Shown here: positions 1 to 5,919 of the stretch, one piece after another
Layout of the letters: every line of letters starts with the position of its first letter
How positions within the stretch are numbered: the first letter of the stretch is position 1
Origin: an uncultured Peptococcaceae bacterium
Lineage (GTDB): Bacteria > Bacillota > Peptococcia > Peptococcales > Peptococcaceae
Length of the DNA stretch: 12,070 nucleotides
Reading direction: 5' to 3'
Assembly: GCA_902496505.1 (NCBI GenBank)
Contig: CABVBB010000022.1
Coordinates: 1-12,070, forward strand
Position numbers and translations under genes: made by a program
The notes under the pieces: model-generated
The model's database searches: none
What the model was told of the DNA's origin: nothing
The model's input: only the letters and a program-made list of their open reading frames with translations

Positions 1-208
1 GAACCCCATTATGATCGATGGTACAGGTATGTGCGGCGGCTGCCGTCTGACCGTCGGCGGCGAGATGAAATTCGCCTGCGTTGACGGCCCTGACTTCGAT
101 GGTCATTTAGTCGACTTCGACGAAACCATAAGCAGAAACCGGATCTACAATGATTTTGAACGGCATGCTTATGAGGAGACCTGCAACTTATTCAAAAAAG
201 GGGTGTGA
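1..208 (+). CDS. nfnA: NfnA-like FAD/NAD and [2Fe-2S] subunit, C-terminal fragment
   Basis: This is the last 68 codons of a gene that begins before the window; the frame is open from base 2. The fragment carries the iron-sulfur end of the 'sulfide/dihydroorotate dehydrogenase-like FAD/NAD-binding' family: DGTGMCGGC, a third Cys about a dozen residues on (KFACVDGP), then a conserved GHLVDFDE block. In that family the cluster is a [2Fe-2S] centre which, in the Thermotoga NfnA structure, uses three Cys and one Asp. The subunit binds FAD and NADH and pairs with NfnB, encoded directly downstream, in an NADH-dependent reduced ferredoxin:NADP+ oxidoreductase in the cytoplasm. The stop lies 5 bases before the preferred NfnB start, so the two are surely co-transcribed and probably translationally coupled. 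PyrK-like proteins are related, but the NfnB neighbour argues for NfnA. The FAD and NAD domains lie outside the window and were not seen. Confidence 0.85.
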   Translation, partial: NPIMIDGTGMCGGCRLTVGGEMKFACVDGPDFDGHLVDFDETISRNRIYNDFERHAYEETCNLFKKGV

Positions 209-213
209 TCACT

Positions 214-1599
214 ATGGCCAATATGTCTCTGAAAAAAAATGAGATGCCGATGCAGCCGGCAGATGTTCGCAATAAAAACTTTTCCGAGGTAACCTTGGGC
301 TACTCCGAAGAAACGGCTTTGGATGAAGCCGCACGCTGCTTGAACTGCAAAACAGCGCCCTGCATGACCAAATGCCCGGTCGCTGTCAATATTCCTGGCT
401 TTATCGCCAAGATCAAAGAACAAGATTACGAAGGTGCTTATCAGGTCATCAGCGAGCACAGCTCTCTGCCTGCCGTCTGCGGTCGTGTCTGCCCGCAGGA
501 ATCTCAGTGCGAAAGCGCCTGCACCAGAGGCGTCAAGGGCGAGCCTGTCGGCATCGGCCGTTTGGAACGCTTCGTCGCCGATTGGCACAATGAACACGCG
601 CAAGGCGCTGCTGAAAAGCCCGCCAGCAACGGTCATAAGGTCGCTATCATCGGTTCCGGCCCATCTGGATTGACCTGCGCAGGCGATCTGGCCCGCTTGG
701 GTTATGAAGTCACTGTATTTGAAGCGCTGCATTTAGCAGGCGGCGTGCTGGTCTACGGCATCCCTGAATTCAGACTGCCGAAGGCGATCGTGCAGAAAGA
801 GATCAATACCCTCAAAGACTTGGGCGTCACCATCCACACCAACGTCATCGTCGGCCGCTCCATCAGCGTTGACGAACTGTTTGCAGACGGCTATGAAGCC
901 ATCTACATCGGTTCCGGCGCAGGGCTGCCAATGTTTATGAATATCCCCGGCGAGAACTTCAAAGGCGTTTACTCTGCCAATGAGTTCCTGACCCGTATCA
1001 ATTTGATGAAAGCCTACAAAGAAGGCGCAGATACCCCAATCCAGAGAGGCCAGAAAGTCGCTGTCATCGGCGGCGGCAACGTGGCTATGGATGCTGCCAG
1101 ATGTGCTAAGCGTCTGGGCGCCGAAGAAGTTTATATCGTTTACCGCCGTTCCGCAGAAGAGCTGCCTGCCCGCCGCGAAGAAGTGGAGCATGCTGAGGAA
1201 GAGGGCGTCATCTTCAAATTCCTCTCCAGCCCGACCGAGATCTTGGGCGATGAGAACGGCAATGTCACCGGCATCAAATGCCAGCAGATGGAATTGAGCG
1301 AGCCGGATGCTTCCGGCAGAAGAAGACCTGTGCCGATCCCTGACAGCGAATTCGAAATGGAACTGACCAACGTCATTATGGCTTTGGGCACCACCCCGAA
1401 TCCGTTGCTTAAAAATACCACTCCTGGTCTGGAGACCAACAAAAAAGGCTGCCTCATCGTCAACGAAGACGGCCTGACCTCCAAAGGCGGCGTTTATGCC
1501 GGCGGCGATGCTGTCACAGGCGCAGCCACCGTTATCAAAGCCATGGGCGCTGGTAAATTGGGTGCCAAATCCATCGACGAATATCTGCGCAGCAAATAA
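214..1599 (+). CDS. nfnB: NfnB / NADPH-dependent glutamate synthase small-subunit-type oxidoreductase
   Basis: A 461-residue flavoprotein of the GltA/NfnB family, close to the usual 460-470. N-terminal Cys motifs for two [4Fe-4S] clusters lie at C42/C45/C50/C54 and C89/C93/C99/C103. A first Rossmann motif for FAD (GSGPSG) is at 147-152, a second for NADPH (GGGNVA) at 286-291, and a closing FAD-contact block (GGVYAGGDAVTGAATV) at 425-440. Next to an NfnA subunit, the likely role is the large subunit of the electron-bifurcating NfnAB complex, which links NADPH to reduced ferredoxin plus NADH. The same sequence type is often labelled glutamate synthase small subunit; no large glutamate synthase subunit is visible. 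I chose ATG 214 because an AAAAAAGGGG ribosome site at 194-203 is 10 bases upstream. GTG 205 overlaps the nfnA stop and sits too close to that site, and ATG 223 is too far. No frameshift or missing ligand was seen. Confidence 0.92.
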   Translation: MANMSLKKNEMPMQPADVRNKNFSEVTLGYSEETALDEAARCLNCKTAPCMTKCPVAVNIPGFIAKIKEQDYEGAYQVISEHSSLPAVCGRVCPQESQCESACTRGVKGEPVGIGRLERFVADWHNEHAQGAAEKPASNGHKVAIIGSGPSGLTCAGDLARLGYEVTVFEALHLAGGVLVYGIPEFRLPKAIVQKEINTLKDLGVTIHTNVIVGRSISVDELFADGYEAIYIGSGAGLPMFMNIPGENFKGVYSANEFLTRINLMKAYKEGADTPIQRGQKVAVIGGGNVAMDAARCAKRLGAEEVYIVYRRSAEELPARREEVEHAEEEGVIFKFLSSPTEILGDENGNVTGIKCQQMELSEPDASGRRRPVPIPDSEFEMELTNVIMALGTTPNPLLKNTTPGLETNKKGCLIVNEDGLTSKGGVYAGGDAVTGAATVIKAMGAGKLGAKSIDEYLRSK

Positions 1600-1616
1600 T
1601 GAAGTGATCCAAACTG

Positions 1617-1635
1617 CCGCTGGCTGAAGCCGCGG
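1617..1635 (+). terminator. Weak hairpin after nfnB, possible terminator or mRNA-stabilising stem
   Basis: CCGC (1617-1620) and GGC (1622-1624) pair with GCC (1629-1631) and GCGG (1632-1635) around a TGAA loop with one bulged base. The first T-rich stretch (TTCTTTT) starts about 14 bases after the stem, which is too far for a normal intrinsic terminator. It may protect the 3' end of the nfnAB message or do nothing; the small gene downstream may still be co-transcribed. Confidence 0.3.
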
Positions 1636-1717
1636 CGGACAGTGTATGGTTCTTTTGCTCTCTAGGTGTATATAAGGAATGTATCGGGCATACTATCGGC
1701 AAAAAGGAGCTGATATC

Positions 1718-1906
1718 ATGACTGGCAAAACCATGCATGACAATGATTTTGACTTCGACATTCTGCACACTTGCTCAACCAATGAATGCACAGGCCTCAT
1801 CGCCTCTGAGCCAGAGACGGATGAACAGTGGGACGCTTACCATGAGATCTATGATTTTGGTCTGCCGCAGGCCGATCAAAAACGTTTGGATGAATTAGAC
1901 GACTGA
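1718..1906 (+). CDS. Small acidic hypothetical protein (62 aa)
   Basis: I do not recognise this protein. It has 62 residues and is strongly acidic: 17 Asp/Glu against 3 Lys/Arg, including an alternating DNDFDFD run at 8-14. It has two Cys, at 19 and 24, in a CSTNECTGLI block that looks like the most motif-like part. There is no signal peptide or membrane segment, so it is likely soluble and cytoplasmic. ATG 1718 is preferred because AAGGAG (1704-1709) sits 8 bases upstream; the frame also opens at 1679, but that start has no ribosome site. The gene lies 118 bases after nfnB and is closed by a very strong terminator 9 bases past its stop. It is therefore probably the last gene of the nfnAB transcript or a short unit of its own. 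A real gene is supported by the ribosome site and terminator; no function can be assigned. Confidence 0.75.
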   Translation: MTGKTMHDNDFDFDILHTCSTNECTGLIASEPETDEQWDAYHEIYDFGLPQADQKRLDELDD

Positions 1907-1915
1907 TAATAAAAT

Positions 1916-1968
1916 AACGCGCGCCTTACCGATCGAGCTGCTTTCGGTAAGGCGCGCGTTTTGTTTTG
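1916..1968 (+). terminator. Strong intrinsic terminator after the 62-aa gene
   Basis: A perfect 17-bp inverted repeat (1916-1932 with 1944-1960, core ACGCGCGCCTTACCGA) encloses an 11-base loop. The right arm runs into TTTTGTTTT (1959-1967). The left arm is A-rich on its outer side (AATAAAATAA), so it could also work on the minus strand, although no minus-strand gene converges here. Confidence 0.93.
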
Positions 1969-1984
1969 CTGAGGACAGACACAT

Positions 1985-2012
1985 TTGCCAGGCGTCTTTC
2001 ATACCATAGGAT
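1985..2012 (+). promoter_or_regulatory. Candidate sigma-A promoter for the DUF11-type gene
   Basis: TTGCCA (1985-1990) and TAGGAT (2007-2012) are separated by 16 bases. The -35 matches the consensus at 5 of 6 positions and the -10 at 4 of 6. The gene needs its own promoter because a strong terminator lies just upstream. The predicted leader would be about 45 bases. Confidence 0.4.
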
Positions 2013-2064
2013 AAAGGCCGAAAAAAGCGGTCAGCGTCAGAAATGTCTATGAGGAGGATACGCT

Positions 2065-2862
2065 ATGGAGCAAATGCGTGCAACGTCCAGCCTGCCAGCA
2101 GGGGAAGGCGTAGCGATCTACAAAAAAAGTCAGTGTCAGGCAGCGCGGCTGGGCGATGAATACTGCTATTGGCTGTGCTTGATCAACGGCAGTACGCAGA
2201 CCTTGGAGCAGGTGACGGTCACCGATGAGCTTTGCCAGGGACTGGAACTGGTGGAGGGGAGCTTGTGGCTGGATGGTCATGCCATCAATGGCGATCTGAG
2301 CCAAGGGCTCTGCCTGCCAGAGCTGGCCAGCGGCGATTTCGTGATCTTGTCCTACGCGGTCTGTGTCTCGGGCGAGCCGGAAGCAGCCTGTTTTGAAAAC
2401 ACCGCCTGGGTCGATTATCAAGGCGTCCAGGCCAGCGGCCGAGCGGTGAGCAATACGGTGCAGGTCCTTTGGGAAAACTGTGCGCTGAAAATGGGTTATT
2501 TCGTCCAGCAGACAACAGCCAGCTGCGGCGAGCGTCTCAACTGCACCGGCTATATCACCAATACCGGCACCTGTTCGCTGGAGGAGGTCTTTTTGAGCCT
2601 CAGACTGCCCTTAGGCAGCTGCTTTTTGCCGGAGACGCTGTCCTTTGACGAGCCGGTCACTGTGGGCGCTGATCTCGAGAGGCTCTATCTGGGACGGCTG
2701 GAGGCAGGTCAGACGATCCGCTTCAGCTTCCAGCTGCTGGTGGAGACAGAAGAGAGGCGGCACGTGCGGGGGCAGGCTTTTGCCTTTGGACGATGTGCTG
2801 ACGGTGAAAGCACCTGCAGCGAGATCTTCACGCAAGATTTTTATTGGAATCCGATCTGTTAA
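2065..2862 (+). CDS. Cys-rich DUF11-like repeat protein, function unknown
   Basis: A 265-residue protein that reads as two tandem beta-sandwich units of the DUF11 (conserved repeat) type. Unit one is about 16-136, with LINGSTQTLEQVTVTDEL, a GLELVEGSLWLDG block, ILSYAVCV and a closing SNTVQVLW. Unit two is about 142-260, with YITNTGTCSLEEVFLSLRLP and RLEAGQTIRFSFQLLVE. DUF11 repeats are usually found in exported or surface proteins, but I see no signal peptide, membrane segment, sorting motif or lipobox, so this one looks cytoplasmic or exported by another route. It is unusually rich in Cys (15 in 265) with no CxxC spacing to suggest an obvious metal site. ATG 2065 is supported by AGGAGG (2052-2057), 7 bases upstream. 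The gene stands alone between two terminators. Its role is unknown, possibly structural or envelope-related. The repeat assignment rests on pattern only. Confidence 0.72.
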   Translation: MEQMRATSSLPAGEGVAIYKKSQCQAARLGDEYCYWLCLINGSTQTLEQVTVTDELCQGLELVEGSLWLDGHAINGDLSQGLCLPELASGDFVILSYAVCVSGEPEAACFENTAWVDYQGVQASGRAVSNTVQVLWENCALKMGYFVQQTTASCGERLNCTGYITNTGTCSLEEVFLSLRLPLGSCFLPETLSFDEPVTVGADLERLYLGRLEAGQTIRFSFQLLVETEERRHVRGQAFAFGRCADGESTCSEIFTQDFYWNPIC

Positions 2863-2875
2863 GTCAAAAATGCAG

Positions 2876-2921
2876 CGCCCTGTCGGGATCTCCCTTGGGA
2901 AATATACCGGCAGGGCGTTTT
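2876..2921 (+). terminator. Intrinsic terminator after the DUF11-like gene
   Basis: CGCCCTGTCGG (2876-2886) pairs with CCGGCAGGGCG (2907-2917), 11 bp including one G-U pair, around a 20-base loop. TTTT follows directly (2918-2921). An outer GCAG/CTGC pair can lengthen the stem around the T run. It lies 14 bases after the stop codon. Confidence 0.8.
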
Positions 2922-2943
2922 GCTGCGATTTATCGCCATGACA

Positions 2944-2972
2944 TTGCTTTTTGCCGGGCAATAGACTATAAT
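2944..2972 (+). promoter_or_regulatory. Sigma-A promoter of purR
   Basis: TTGCTT (2944-2949), a 17-base spacer and a perfect TATAAT (2967-2972). The expected transcription start is near 2979, giving a leader of about 50 bases before GTG 3030. It lies just after the upstream terminator, so purR heads its own transcript. Confidence 0.75.
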
Positions 2973-3000
2973 GTGAATAATTATAGATAAACGATAGAAA

Positions 3001-3013
3001 AACATTCGGATTT
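3001..3013 (-). promoter_or_regulatory. PurBox-like half-site in the purR leader
   Basis: Read on the minus strand this is AAATCCGAATGTT, which agrees with the Gram-positive PurBox AWWWCCGAACWWT at 11 of 13 positions; the CCGAA core is kept. It sits between the promoter and the ribosome site, where bound PurR could repress its own gene. Known strong operators have two boxes in inverted orientation, and I see no second one here, so this is a weak candidate. Confidence 0.25.
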
Positions 3014-3029
3014 TGAGGAGGAACTGACG

Positions 3030-3839
3030 GTGGATAAGTGGAAACGCAGTGAACGGGTAGCGCTTTTGACCAAGGCGCTGGTGGAAAGGCCGCATCATTT
3101 ATTTTCCCTGACAGAGTTCAGCGAATTGCTGCAGGCGGCCAAATCCAGTCTCAGTGAGGATATCGCCATCATCAAAGCCGTTCTGGAGGCGACTGGGCAG
3201 GGAGAAGTGGTGACCTTGGCCGGTGCCAGCGGCGGGGTGATGTTCATGCCCTACGAGAGCCCCGAGCGGGAGAAGGATTTTATCGACAGCCTGGCCCAGC
3301 GCTTGTCGGATCCTTCCCGCATCCTGCCCGGCGGCTTCATCTATATGCTGGACATCATTTATGATCCCGCTGTTTCCTACCGGCTGGGCAAGATCTTCGC
3401 ACAGCGTTTTGCCCACTGTGAACCGGATTATATCGTGACCGTAGAGACCAAGGGCATCCCGCTGGCGGCGATGACTGCGCTGGCTTTCGATGTGCCGCTG
3501 GTGGTCATCCGCAGCGACGGCCAAGTCACCGAAGGCTCGGCTGTGAGCATCAACTATGTTTCCGGCACTACCCACCAGATCGGCACCATGTCCCTGGCCA
3601 GACGCGCCCTGCCGGCAGAGGCCAAGGTCGTCATCATCGATGACTTCATGAAGGCTGGCAGCACCGCCCAAGGTATGATGGAACTGATGAACGAATTCAA
3701 AGCCGAGGTCCAGGGCTTCGGCGTGTTGATCAGCACCGCCCGTCCGCAGAACAAATTGATCGACAATTACCTGAGCCTGCTGGAGTTGGTGGGGGTAGAT
3801 GCGGTGGAAAAGCGGATAGATATACGCCGTCGGTCGTAG
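3030..3839 (+). CDS. purR: Purine operon repressor PurR
   Basis: A 269-residue protein matching Gram-positive PurR in length and layout. Residues 1-73 form the winged-helix DNA-binding domain (KRSERVALLTKALVERPHHL, then a helix pair to SEDIAIIK). Residues about 78-269 are a type I phosphoribosyltransferase fold that senses PRPP rather than catalysing, with the PRPP-binding loop VIIDDFMKAGSTA at 201-213. In the family, PRPP binding lifts repression of purine genes when purine demand is high. GTG 3030 is chosen because AGGAGGA (3016-3022) is 7 bases upstream. The gene has its own sigma-A promoter and a PurBox-like site in the leader. The neighbouring genes spoVG, glmU and prs are the usual ones, and prs makes the PurR effector. 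The yabJ gene, which follows purR in B. subtilis, is absent; a 223-base gap takes its place. This is not the LacI-type PurR of enterobacteria. Confidence 0.95.
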   Translation: MDKWKRSERVALLTKALVERPHHLFSLTEFSELLQAAKSSLSEDIAIIKAVLEATGQGEVVTLAGASGGVMFMPYESPEREKDFIDSLAQRLSDPSRILPGGFIYMLDIIYDPAVSYRLGKIFAQRFAHCEPDYIVTVETKGIPLAAMTALAFDVPLVVIRSDGQVTEGSAVSINYVSGTTHQIGTMSLARRALPAEAKVVIIDDFMKAGSTAQGMMELMNEFKAEVQGFGVLISTARPQNKLIDNYLSLLELVGVDAVEKRIDIRRRS

Positions 3840-3854
3840 GGGGGAGGAGGACAA

Positions 3855-3874
3855 CGAGAATAGCAGTATTCTCG
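3855..3874. repeat. Perfect 8-bp inverted repeat after purR
   Basis: CGAGAATA (3855-3862) and TATTCTCG (3867-3874) are exact reverse complements around GCAG. It starts 16 bases after the purR stop and has no T run, so it is not a standard terminator. It could stabilise the purR 3' end or be a protein site. The rest of the 3840-4062 gap holds a weak hairpin (3938-3954), AT-rich sequence and the spoVG promoter; I see no gene in it. Confidence 0.5.
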
Positions 3875-3937
3875 CCGCTCTGACGATGGTTCTATGTGGG
3901 GGAAAGCAGCGTCTTGCTTCTCTTGACGAGGATGATC

Positions 3938-3954
3938 AGGGCCTGCGCCTTTTT
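3938..3954 (+). terminator. Short candidate terminator downstream of purR
   Basis: AGGGC (3938-3942) can pair with GCCTT (3947-3951) around CTGC, and the T run extends to 3954. With only five pairs, one of them G-T, it is weak. It is the only T-tract hairpin between purR and the spoVG promoter. Confidence 0.3.
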
Positions 3955-3989
3955 AAAAATAGGTTCTCCAAAAAACATTGATGAAATAA

Positions 3990-4018
3990 AAAGGATTTTT
4001 AGTTATTATGCCGAATCT
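3990..4018 (+). promoter_or_regulatory. Candidate sigma-H promoter of spoVG
   Basis: AAAGGATTT (3990-3998), an 11-base spacer and GCCGAATCT (4010-4018). This fits the sigma-H consensus RnAGGAwWW-N11/12-RnnGAATww at all but one degenerate position. The B. subtilis spoVG promoter is a classical sigma-H promoter with, as I recall it, the same AGGATTT...GAAT spacing. Transcription would start near 4023-4025, about 40 bases before the start codon. No good sigma-A promoter was found in the same gap. Confidence 0.65.
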
Positions 4019-4062
4019 CTGTATCATTGGCATTACATTATTGACAGAGAGGCGGAAAAGAC

Positions 4063-4362
4063 ATGAACATCACGGATATCAGAGTCAGAAAAATCAATTT
4101 AGAGGGCCGCATGAAGGCGATCGTTTCGGTGACGTTTGATGATGCGCTGGTCATTCACGACGTGAAGGTCGTGGAAGGGGATAAGGGCTTGTTCGTTGCG
4201 ATGCCCAGCAAAAAAATGCCGGATGGCGAATACAAAGATATTGCCCATCCGATCTCCAGCCAGGCCAGAGAAGTGATCCAGACGGCAGTATTGGCGGTGT
4301 ATGAAGAGGCCAAGGCTGAGGCTGAGCGGGAAGCTGCTTTGGCTGAGAGTGCGGAGGCATAA
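4063..4362 (+). CDS. spoVG: SpoVG family RNA/DNA-binding regulator
   Basis: A 99-residue SpoVG protein. The family core is intact: [11 protein letters not shown] at the start, [20 protein letters not shown] at 17-36, then [23 protein letters not shown] at about 42-64 and a helix to residue 83. The C-terminal tail (about 81-99) is Glu/Ala-rich and probably disordered, as is common in the family. SpoVG binds nucleic acid. It was first known for a role in spore cortex and septation control in Bacillus, but it is kept in many non-sporulating Firmicutes, where it affects cell envelope, virulence or RNA metabolism. Its presence therefore does not prove sporulation. The start follows GAGAGGCGG (4047-4055), 7 bases upstream of ATG. 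The gene has its own candidate sigma-H promoter and its own terminator, so it can be expressed apart from purR and glmU. Confidence 0.95.
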   Translation: MNITDIRVRKINLEGRMKAIVSVTFDDALVIHDVKVVEGDKGLFVAMPSKKMPDGEYKDIAHPISSQAREVIQTAVLAVYEEAKAEAEREAALAESAEA

Positions 4363-4382
4363 AACGTTTTGCTAAACGGCAG

Positions 4383-4412
4383 AGAGCAAAGTACAGTGTG
4401 CTTTGCTCTTTT
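4383..4412 (+). terminator. Intrinsic terminator after spoVG
   Basis: AGAGCAAAG (4383-4391) and CTTTGCTCT (4401-4409) form a perfect 9-bp stem around a 9-base loop, running into TTTT (4409-4412), with a second TTTT at 4417-4420. It lies 20 bases after the spoVG stop and separates it, at least partly, from glmU. Confidence 0.78.
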
Positions 4413-4453
4413 GGTGTTTTCCGCAATAAAATGATGCGGCGGCGGCGAATTTG

Positions 4454-4462
4454 TGTTAAACT
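4454..4462 (+). promoter_or_regulatory. Candidate extended -10 promoter of glmU
   Basis: TGTTAAACT has the TGn extension and a 4-of-6 -10 hexamer (TAAACT). There is no recognisable -35 in the GC-rich sequence upstream. A promoter is expected here because a terminator lies 40 bases upstream, but read-through could also supply glmU. Confidence 0.38.
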
Positions 4463-4498
4463 AGGGGAAGAATAATCCGAGTAAGGAGTTGTCAGAAA

Positions 4499-5854
4499 AT
4501 GAAAACGACAGCGGTCATTTTGGCGGCAGGCCAAGGAACGCGTATGAAATCCGAACTTCCCAAAGTTCTGCATCAAGTGCTGGGGAAACCGATGATCCAA
4601 TGGGTGATCGACAGCGTGAAGGCGGCCGAGGCTGATACGATCATCACCGTCTTGGGGCATAAGGGCGAGGCTGTGGCCGAGGTGGTCGGCGAGCAGACGC
4701 AGGTAGTCTATCAGCGGGAGCAGCTGGGCACAGGGCATGCTGTCATGCAGGCAGCGGAGCACTTGGCTGACGAAGCGGGCTGCGTGCTGGTGATCTGCGG
4801 TGATACGCCGCTTTTGACCGCAGAGACCCTTAAGGCACTTTTGGCCAAGCACCAAGAGGAGCATAATGCAGTGACCGTTTTGACGGCCAAAGCCAGCGAT
4901 CCGCATGGCTATGGCCGCATGATCCGCAAGGACGATCGGATCGTGGCTATCGTGGAGGAAAAGGACGCCGATGAGGCGCAGAAGGCCATCACCGAGATCA
5001 ATGCCGGGACGTACTGCTTCGATCAGCATTTCCTGCTGGGCGCTCTGCAGGGGCTGAAGACAGACAATGCGCAAGGAGAATACTATCTCACGGACGTGAT
5101 CAAGATGGCCGTAGAGCAGGGCCTGACGGTGGGTGGCTATCTCTTGGCGGACTTTGAAGAAAGTCTGGGCGTGAACAATCGGGTGCAATTGGCACAGGCA
5201 GAAAAGATCATGCGTCAGCGCAAGCTGCGTGAGCTGATGCTAAACGGCGTGACCATCATCGATCCTGAGCACACGTATGTGGATATGGACGTGCAGGTGG
5301 GACAGGATACCATCCTTGCGCCAGGCGTGATCCTGGAGGGACAGACCCGCGTGGGCTGCCGCTGCCGGATCGGGGCCAATACGCGCTTGACCGACGCCGT
5401 GGTCGGCGATGAGACCACTGTACAAAACAGCATCATCTGGGAGAGCACCGTGGGCAGCCGCTGTCAGATTGGGCCGTTTGCCTACATCCGGCCGGGCAGC
5501 GTGCTGGCTGATGAGGTCAAGGTGGGCGACTTCGTGGAGCTCAAAAAAGCGCAGGTGGCTTCGGGCAGCAAGATCCCGCATCTTTCTTATGTGGGCGATG
5601 CTACCATAGGGGCGCATGTCAATATCGGCTGCGGCACCATCACCTGCAACTATGACGGCAAGAACAAGCACCAGACCGTCATCGAGGACAATGCCTTCAT
5701 CGGCAGCAATACCAATCTGGTGGCGCCGGTCACTATCCACGAGGGAGCGACCATTGGTGCAGGCTCTACGATTTCTAAAGATATTCCGGCCAATAGCCTG
5801 GGATTGACCCGTCCTGAGTTAAAAATCAAAGAAAATTGGAGAAAAAACAAATAG
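4499..5854 (+). CDS. glmU: Bifunctional GlmU: GlcN-1-P acetyltransferase and GlcNAc-1-P uridyltransferase
   Basis: A 451-residue cytoplasmic enzyme of normal length that makes UDP-GlcNAc for peptidoglycan and other surface polymers. The N-terminal uridyltransferase domain (1-228) has the nucleotide-binding LAAGQGTRM at 8-16 with K22 after it, QLGTGHAV at 76-82, and the metal-ligand Asp at D102 (GDTPLL). A linker helix (about 230-248) leads to the left-handed beta-helix acetyltransferase domain (about 250-440). Its hexapeptide repeats include the catalytic-His region KIPHLSYVGD (H361), the CGTITCNYDG block at 378-387 and the GSNTNLVAPV block at 402-411. ATG 4499 is supported by AAGGAG (4483-4488). 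In this chromosomal neighbourhood glmU sits between spoVG and prs, as in Bacillus and Listeria. The coding sequence for RMKSELPK happens to contain a good match to a PurBox (4547-4559); see the findings. Confidence 0.97.
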   Translation: MKTTAVILAAGQGTRMKSELPKVLHQVLGKPMIQWVIDSVKAAEADTIITVLGHKGEAVAEVVGEQTQVVYQREQLGTGHAVMQAAEHLADEAGCVLVICGDTPLLTAETLKALLAKHQEEHNAVTVLTAKASDPHGYGRMIRKDDRIVAIVEEKDADEAQKAITEINAGTYCFDQHFLLGALQGLKTDNAQGEYYLTDVIKMAVEQGLTVGGYLLADFEESLGVNNRVQLAQAEKIMRQRKLRELMLNGVTIIDPEHTYVDMDVQVGQDTILAPGVILEGQTRVGCRCRIGANTRLTDAVVGDETTVQNSIIWESTVGSRCQIGPFAYIRPGSVLADEVKVGDFVELKKAQVASGSKIPHLSYVGDATIGAHVNIGCGTITCNYDGKNKHQTVIEDNAFIGSNTNLVAPVTIHEGATIGAGSTISKDIPANSLGLTRPELKIKENWRKNK

Positions 5855-5858
5855 GCTG

Positions 5859-5888
5859 TTGAGTTTTGGCAGGGTTTGGGGTTATTAT
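5859..5888 (+). promoter_or_regulatory. Candidate sigma-A promoter of prs
   Basis: TTGAGT (5859-5864), an 18-base spacer and TATTAT (5883-5888) lie in the 65-base glmU-prs gap. The start would be near 5895, with a 25-base leader. Prs is needed in large amounts, and an extra promoter here would make sense, but co-transcription with glmU is also likely. Confidence 0.42.
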
Positions 5889-5919
5889 AGACATATCGAT
5901 GTGATTAAGGGGAGAATAC

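Noticed and set aside
1655..1676. Possible promoter TTGCTC...TATAAG before the 62-residue gene
   Set aside because: The spacer is only 10 bases and no other -35 lies at 16-18 bases, so it cannot be supported.
3886..3981. 31-codon frame in the purR-spoVG gap starting MVLCGGKQRL, which recalls the GGKxxRL of nucleotidyltransferases
   Set aside because: No ribosome site upstream of its ATG, no further similarity after the first ten residues, and the real GlmU with the intact motif lies downstream. The strong GGGGAGGAGG after the purR stop is not followed by a start codon at a usable distance.
4151..5188. 345-codon minus-strand open frame spanning spoVG and glmU
   Set aside because: It crosses two conserved genes, a terminator and a ribosome site on the other strand, and its translation shows no family.
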